Shown: in pieces, positions 15,394-19,323 of the stretch
Layout: every line of letters begins with the position of its first letter
Numbering within the stretch: the first letter of the stretch is position 1
The notes under the pieces: generated by a model
Told to the model about the DNA's origin: nothing
The model's input: only the letters and a program-made list of their open reading frames with translations
Databases searched by the model: none
Program-made: the position numbers and the translations under genes
Source: CAZAMP01 sp964486455
GTDB taxonomy: Bacteria; Eisenbacteria; RBG-16-71-46; CAZAMP01
NCBI GenBank assembly: GCA_964486455.1
Contig: CAZAMP010000065.1
Location: 1-19,323, forward strand
Direction: 5' to 3'
Length of the DNA: 19,323 bases

Positions 15394-15578
15394 AAGGTTT
15401 CGAAGAATCAGGTCTCGGCGCCGCGGGCTACGCGTCTGATCGGTGAGATTGGGGGCGAGGGGACGAGGGTGGACGGACCGGCTCGCAAGAGATCTCCCAT
15501 CAGCGCCCGGATCGCCTACAGTGTAGAGACGGTCGATCGACCCGCCGGTCGCAAACGAACCCATCAGACGGGGAGAGC

Positions 15579-16463
15579 ATGGAACAGACTTCGATCCGAA
15601 CGGCGAACAAGGAGGAACTTCGTCAGATCGCCGCCTTGATCGCCGGGCAGAATCGGAATCCGCGAACGCAGACGCTTCAGTGCAGCTCTGACCCCGACGG
15701 CGTTCTCAAAGAGATGACGGCATTCACCGATAGCCCGGAAGAGCACATCGTGATCGCGACCGCTGGCGGACGCGTCGTCGGGGCGATTGCATGTGACTAC
15801 GATCCGGAAGACGGTCGCGTGTGGATGTGGGGACCCTATGTTGTGGTGGACGATTGGTCCGTCACCGCCACCGCCATGCTCGATGGTTTTTTCGCGACGT
15901 TTCCTCGAGAGCCCGCTCGGGTCGACGCGCTTACGCATGTCGACAACGTGCGCTGCCATCGTTTTCTCCTCGATCATGGCTTTCGGGAAGCGGGGATGCT
16001 TCATGTCTACGTAGCGGAAAGGGCTTCACGGCCGGGGGCACAGGTGGAGTCGTGCGGTGAGCTCGACGATCGAAGTGACACCCAGCGGAGATCGTTTGCT
16101 GAGCTGCATGATGGTGTGTTTCCCGGCACGTATTTCTCGGGTGAGCAGATCCTCGAACGACGGGACACCGACAATCGTCTCCATGTCTGTGTCGATGGAG
16201 ACATGGTCGTGGGGTACATCTACTCCGGCGTCGCCGAAGACGGGCTGGAGGGGTTCGTTCATTTCGTCGCTGTCCAGGAGAGCCGACGGGGTAGTGGGCT
16301 CGGACGACGTCTGCTATGCACGGCGCTCGCCTGGCTCTTCGACGAGAAGAAGATGCCGCGGGTCGGACTGATCGTGTCGGACGATCTCACCAACGCCCGC
16401 GGTCTCTACGAGTCGGTCGGGTTTGTTCTCGAACACACCGGCGTTCACGCCCGGCGCGGCTAG
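15579..16463 (+). CDS. Tandem GNAT-family N-acetyltransferase
   Basis: The 294-residue protein begins after GGGGAG (15570-15575), a close but usable site. It contains two GNAT-like halves. The first (about 1-145) keeps the fold pattern (IRTANKEELRQIAALIAGQ, VIATAGGRVVGAIA, NVRCHRFLLDHGFREAG) but has no clear acetyl-CoA loop. The second (about 150-294) has the canonical motif A: FVHFVAVQESRRGSGLGRRL, with the Q/R-x-x-G-x-G/A pattern in RRGSGLG, then the NARGLYESVGF motif. Only the second half is likely to bind acetyl-CoA. The acceptor substrate cannot be deduced. Its stop codon overlaps that of the convergent msrA. Confidence 0.88.
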   Translation: MEQTSIRTANKEELRQIAALIAGQNRNPRTQTLQCSSDPDGVLKEMTAFTDSPEEHIVIATAGGRVVGAIACDYDPEDGRVWMWGPYVVVDDWSVTATAMLDGFFATFPREPARVDALTHVDNVRCHRFLLDHGFREAGMLHVYVAERASRPGAQVESCGELDDRSDTQRRSFAELHDGVFPGTYFSGEQILERRDTDNRLHVCVDGDMVVGYIYSGVAEDGLEGFVHFVAVQESRRGSGLGRRLLCTALAWLFDEKKMPRVGLIVSDDLTNARGLYESVGFVLEHTGVHARRG

Positions 16464-17107
16464 TCGAGCCCCAGCTTCTTCAATTTGGGAGCAATCACGA
16501 CCCGGCAGTACGGGGCGTTCGGGTTTCGGTCGTAGTAGTCTTGGTGATACGACTCGGCCGCGTAGAACTTCTCCAGCGGAGTGATCTCGGTCATGATCGG
16601 GTCGTTGAAGAGCCCCGACGCTTCAGCAGCCGCTTTCGATTGCTCGGCGATTTCGCGCTGGCCGTCATCGTGCGTGAAGATGGCCGACCTGTACTGCGTT
16701 CCGATATCTGCACCCTGGCGGTTCAGGGTAGTCGGATCGTGGCTGTGCCAGAAGACGTCGAGGATCTTCTCGAAGCTCACCTTCACGGGATCGAACGCGA
16801 TTTGGGCGACCTCCGCGTGCCCGGTCGATCCGCGGCACACCTCGTCGTATGTCGGGTTCTCCGACTCACCGCCGGCGTATCCCGGGACGACAGAGACGAC
16901 CCCGTCAATCCTCTGGAACACCGCTTCGACGCACCAGAAACATCCCGCGCCGAGCGTTGCCAGCTCGGCTCCTTCCCGCCCACCGGCTTCCTGCCCCACG
17001 GCCTTCTGACCTCCATCCCGGCTCTCAATCGGGCTCGAGCCCGAGAACGACACCCCGACGAATAGCGCGAACCCAAGGATCAGCGCAATGTCTCTCGTCC
17101 GTCTCAT
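16460..17107 (-). CDS. msrA: Exported peptide-methionine (S)-S-oxide reductase MsrA
   Basis: The 215-residue protein reduces methionine-S-sulfoxide in proteins. The catalytic Cys56 is in GAGCFWC, followed by the family blocks VVPGYAGG, PTYDEVC, GHAEV, HDPTTLNRQGADIGTQYRS and AAESYHQDYY. A Cys at 201 (APYCRVV) and Cys59 are candidates for the resolving residue. Unlike cytosolic MsrA it carries an N-terminal hydrophobic segment (about residues 6-24, IALILGFALFVGVSFSG) and a Gly/Glu-rich linker to about residue 48. This indicates export or membrane anchoring for repair of oxidised envelope proteins. The ribosome-binding site is weak. No msrB is nearby. Confidence 0.94.
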   Translation of the reverse strand: MRRTRDIALILGFALFVGVSFSGSSPIESRDGGQKAVGQEAGGREGAELATLGAGCFWCVEAVFQRIDGVVSVVPGYAGGESENPTYDEVCRGSTGHAEVAQIAFDPVKVSFEKILDVFWHSHDPTTLNRQGADIGTQYRSAIFTHDDGQREIAEQSKAAAEASGLFNDPIMTEITPLEKFYAAESYHQDYYDRNPNAPYCRVVIAPKLKKLGLD

Positions 17108-17375
17108 GTCATATCCGCCCCACGGCCACTCCGTTCATCAACGATCTCAGCGAGTCTGCGCGTGATCGAACCCGGTGCCGGGAGGCAGGTTCCGGAATTC
17201 GGCCGGTTCCTCAACACGTTGGATCATTGTGCGGTGTGAGAGAGACATCCGACGGCGAAGGGCTGCGCAGCCCTCTGCAACCCCCAGCGCGTTTCTCCCG
17301 TAGTCGACCGCGTTAGCCGGCTGCCTCCATGGGGCGGCGACCCGAACTCAACCATTCCATCCGGAGGACGAGAGC

Positions 17376-19112
17376 ATGCTCAGGAATAGCCTGGTCGTCA
17401 CGATATGCCTGCTGGCGCTCGGCGCCGCACAGCCGGCCGCCGGCGATGAGCTGATTCGGCTCGAGGATCCCGATGCCTACCAGCTATCGGCTGTCGGGTT
17501 CGAGCTTCCTCGTGACGCGACGATCACCGTTGACGCCGTCGGTATCCGCCTGCCGCACAAAGACGAGCTCGCCGTTACGGCGTGGGTGTTGGACACCGAG
17601 TCACGCAAAACCGTCTGGAAGATGACCCGCCGAAACAGCGACCGCGTGAAAGGGTCGAGCCTTCTGCGTCACGCTGAAGAGGACGTCGCGTTATCCGCCG
17701 GGCGATACGAGCTCTATTTCTTCGCGGGCGACCTCGTATCCGGCTGGTCATTGTCCAGCGGCGGGGGATTGCGCCACTGGCTGGGGATGAAGAAGAAGTC
17801 CGGCGACAAGCGGGACTACCGTGACGCGCTCCCCGAGTGCTACGTCTCGCTATCATCCGACGACGTCTCGAGCGGTGATCTCGAATCGTTCAAGGTTAGC
17901 GGTGGGTTGGACGAGGCGCTCCTCCGGTTCAATATGCTCGGCGACTCGGAATTCATTCGACAGGGGATCGAGCTGCGCAAGGCGATGGCGCTCCGCGTCT
18001 ATGCGCTCATCGAGTATCCGAAGGGGGACAACGCGCCTGCGGACTATGCGTGGATCGTCGACACCGAAAGCCGAGAGGTGGTGTGGCGCACGAAACGACG
18101 AAACACGGAGCGGGCGGGCGGAGGCAAGAAGAACCGCCTGTTCGATGATGAGGTTGAGCTCGACCCCGGTCGATACGTTCTCTGCTACGGGACGGATGAC
18201 TCCCACTCCTACGAAGAATTCAACGTAAATCCTCCATTCGACCCGCTCAACTGGGGGGTGACCGTCTTGCCCGGTGGTGGATTCGACAAGGGTGCGTTCT
18301 CGACCTTCGATGTCGGTGAGGGGCTGGACCCGCTTGTTTCGTTCACGCGGGCGCTCGACTCAGAGTTCTTCGAGCAACCGTTCCGACTCAAGCGGGACGG
18401 CAGTGTCCACGTCTACGCGTTGGGTGAGTACGACTACTCGGAGCACGAGTTTGCGGACTATGCGTGGATCGAAGACCTCAAGTCCGGAAAGACCGCGTGG
18501 CAGATGACGCGGCGGAACACGATGGGGGCGGGAGGCGCCGACAAGAACCTCATGTTCGACGGGTTGGTGCAGCTCAAAGAGGGCGACTATGCGGCTTACT
18601 ATGTCACGGATGCTTCGCACGCGTACGACTCCTGGAACGCCGCCACCCCGTTCGATCCGCGGGCTTGGGGGGTGACGATCTATCCGACCGAGCAGATCGA
18701 GAAAAAGCATGTTGAGCTGTTGTCGGTCTCCGACGTCATGAGTGACGCGGAACTGCTGGCCAATCTCGTGCGGGCGGGAGATCACGATCGCCTGCGGCAG
18801 CGGTTCACGCTCGACAAGGGCGCGCGGATACACATCCATGCCCTCGGGGAGGGGTTGTCCGGCGACATGTATGACTATGGATACATCGTTGACGATGACT
18901 CCGGACGGACCGTCTGGGAGATGCGGTATCGGCAGACGGAGCATGCCGGCGGCGCCCGGAAGAACCGACTCTTCGACGATGAGATCCGGCTGGACGCCGG
19001 TACGTATGAAGCAATCTACGTGACCGACGATTCGCACAGCTTCGCGGGATGGAACGAACGTCGCCCGGATGATCCGCTGCGATGGGGGATGACGGTTCGC
19101 CTGAGCGACTAG
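17376..19112 (+). CDS. Secreted protein of four ~140-residue repeat modules, function unknown
   Basis: GGAGG (17363-17367) lies 8 nt before the ATG. A signal peptide (SLVVTICLLALGAAQPAAG) leads a 578-residue exported protein. It consists of four copies of one module (see the repeat entry). Each has a beta-rich start, then a W/Y-[IV]-x-D-x-x-S/G-x-x-x-x-W core. Copies 2-4 then add R-x-x-T/N-x-x-A-G-G, K-N-x-x-F-D, G-x-Y, D-x-S-H-S/A and a closing D-P-x-x-W-G-[MV]-T. No enzyme motif, Cys pair or membrane span is visible. I recognise no named family. It could be a surface or periplasmic binding scaffold; this is inference. Confidence 0.8.
   Translation: MLRNSLVVTICLLALGAAQPAAGDELIRLEDPDAYQLSAVGFELPRDATITVDAVGIRLPHKDELAVTAWVLDTESRKTVWKMTRRNSDRVKGSSLLRHAEEDVALSAGRYELYFFAGDLVSGWSLSSGGGLRHWLGMKKKSGDKRDYRDALPECYVSLSSDDVSSGDLESFKVSGGLDEALLRFNMLGDSEFIRQGIELRKAMALRVYALIEYPKGDNAPADYAWIVDTESREVVWRTKRRNTERAGGGKKNRLFDDEVELDPGRYVLCYGTDDSHSYEEFNVNPPFDPLNWGVTVLPGGGFDKGAFSTFDVGEGLDPLVSFTRALDSEFFEQPFRLKRDGSVHVYALGEYDYSEHEFADYAWIEDLKSGKTAWQMTRRNTMGAGGADKNLMFDGLVQLKEGDYAAYYVTDASHAYDSWNAATPFDPRAWGVTIYPTEQIEKKHVELLSVSDVMSDAELLANLVRAGDHDRLRQRFTLDKGARIHIHALGEGLSGDMYDYGYIVDDDSGRTVWEMRYRQTEHAGGARKNRLFDDEIRLDAGTYEAIYVTDDSHSFAGWNERRPDDPLRWGMTVRLSD
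17458..19109 (+). repeat. Four tandem protein-coding modules within the secreted protein gene
   Basis: The W/Y-[IV]-x-D core of the module recurs at nt about 17583, 18051, 18465 and 18882. Spacings are about 156, 138 and 139 codons. Copies 2-4 are well conserved. Copy 1 is degenerate after the G-x-Y motif, lacks D-x-S-H and carries a Lys/Gly-rich insert. DNA identity is low except for a 19-nt exact match (18039-18057 and 18453-18471), so the duplications are old. Confidence 0.85.
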
Positions 19113-19323
19113 ACCGAACTGTCGGCAGGCGATGACTCATTGTCGCCTCACGGAGGCGCGGATCGTGGCCATCTCCGAAGGCTTTGTCGTTCAACATGTT
19201 GCCCGGAGAGCGCCTACGCTCAGTCTGTGTCGTACGGTGATCTGAGGAAAATAGAATTCTTACTATATGTTGATTCTCTTCGCCTAGTGTTAGTCACAAC
19301 AATGACTTGCGCAAACTCGTGAC
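19113..19323. other. Intergenic tail without a convincing gene
   Basis: A small hairpin, AGGCGA (19127-19132) with TCGCCT (19143-19148), follows the stop codon and may be a weak terminator. From about 19240 the sequence turns AT-rich, which would fit a promoter of a gene beyond the window. No coding frame here looks real. Confidence 0.4.

Noticed and set aside
15304..15564. Longer N-terminus for the alpha/beta hydrolase
   Set aside because: It would bury the signal peptide and run through the leader hairpin and dyad. The start at 15303 is preceded by AGGAG.
19140..19322. Short plus-strand frame at the end of the window
   Set aside because: It has no ribosome-binding site, low-complexity residues and runs to the window edge through an AT-rich, promoter-like stretch.
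1..19323. CRISPR arrays, insertion sequences, tRNA or rRNA genes
   Set aside because: I looked for short direct repeats with regular spacers, transposase motifs with flanking inverted repeats, and cloverleaf or rRNA sequence, and saw none.

Overview
This is a GC-rich bacterial window, with a few short AT-rich patches at promoters. No ribosomal marker is present, so taxonomy is inference. Two large secreted proteins end in the FlgD-Ig / type IX-like C-terminal domain (NPFNP...TTIRF...GRRVRTL...SGLYFYK, and a diverged copy). A gingipain-like C25 peptidase and many lipoproteins and exported proteins are also present. Together these suggest a Gram-negative member of the FCB superphylum, such as a Candidatus Eisenbacteria, Krumholzibacteriota or Latescibacterota-like lineage. 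No mobile element, CRISPR array, tRNA or rRNA was seen.

Layout. (1) 3-4094, +: the 5'-truncated end of a giant C25 peptidase with many accessory domains. (2) 4171-4821, -: a small OmpA-like lipoprotein, with a terminator at 4104-4152. Divergent from it is an orphan HlyD-type adaptor (4966-5946, +), then a von Willebrand A lipoprotein (6077-7546, +). (3) 7668-9963, +: a two-gene operon whose genes overlap by 8 nt. It holds a zinc alcohol dehydrogenase and an unannotated protein that I read as a divergent RelA/SpoT-type nucleotidyltransferase. (4) 10149-11941, +: a BlaI-type repressor and an M56 (BlaR1-like) membrane protease overlapping by 4 nt, preceded by two matched palindromes. The protease has a cysteine-rich tail with an internal duplication in place of a beta-lactam sensor. 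(5) 12131-13942, +: a secreted Asp-box (BNR) propeller protein with the C-terminal sorting-type domain.

(6) 14029-15303, -: a compact, translationally coupled operon of a secreted alpha/beta hydrolase, a small Xre regulator and a two-helix membrane protein. Its leader is AT-rich and dyad-bearing with a GC hairpin. (7) 15579-16463, +: a tandem GNAT acetyltransferase, convergent with an exported MsrA (16460-17107, -); the two stop codons share one CTAG. (8) 17376-19112, +: a secreted protein of unknown function built from four copies of a roughly 140-residue module, followed by about 210 bp with no convincing gene.

Most genes concern the cell envelope: surface proteolysis, peptidoglycan-anchored lipoproteins, export, repair of oxidised methionine and envelope sensing. 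The items most worth a second look are the dehydrogenase/RelA-like pair, the BlaI/M56 pair with its cysteine-rich tail and twin operators, and the four-module secreted protein.
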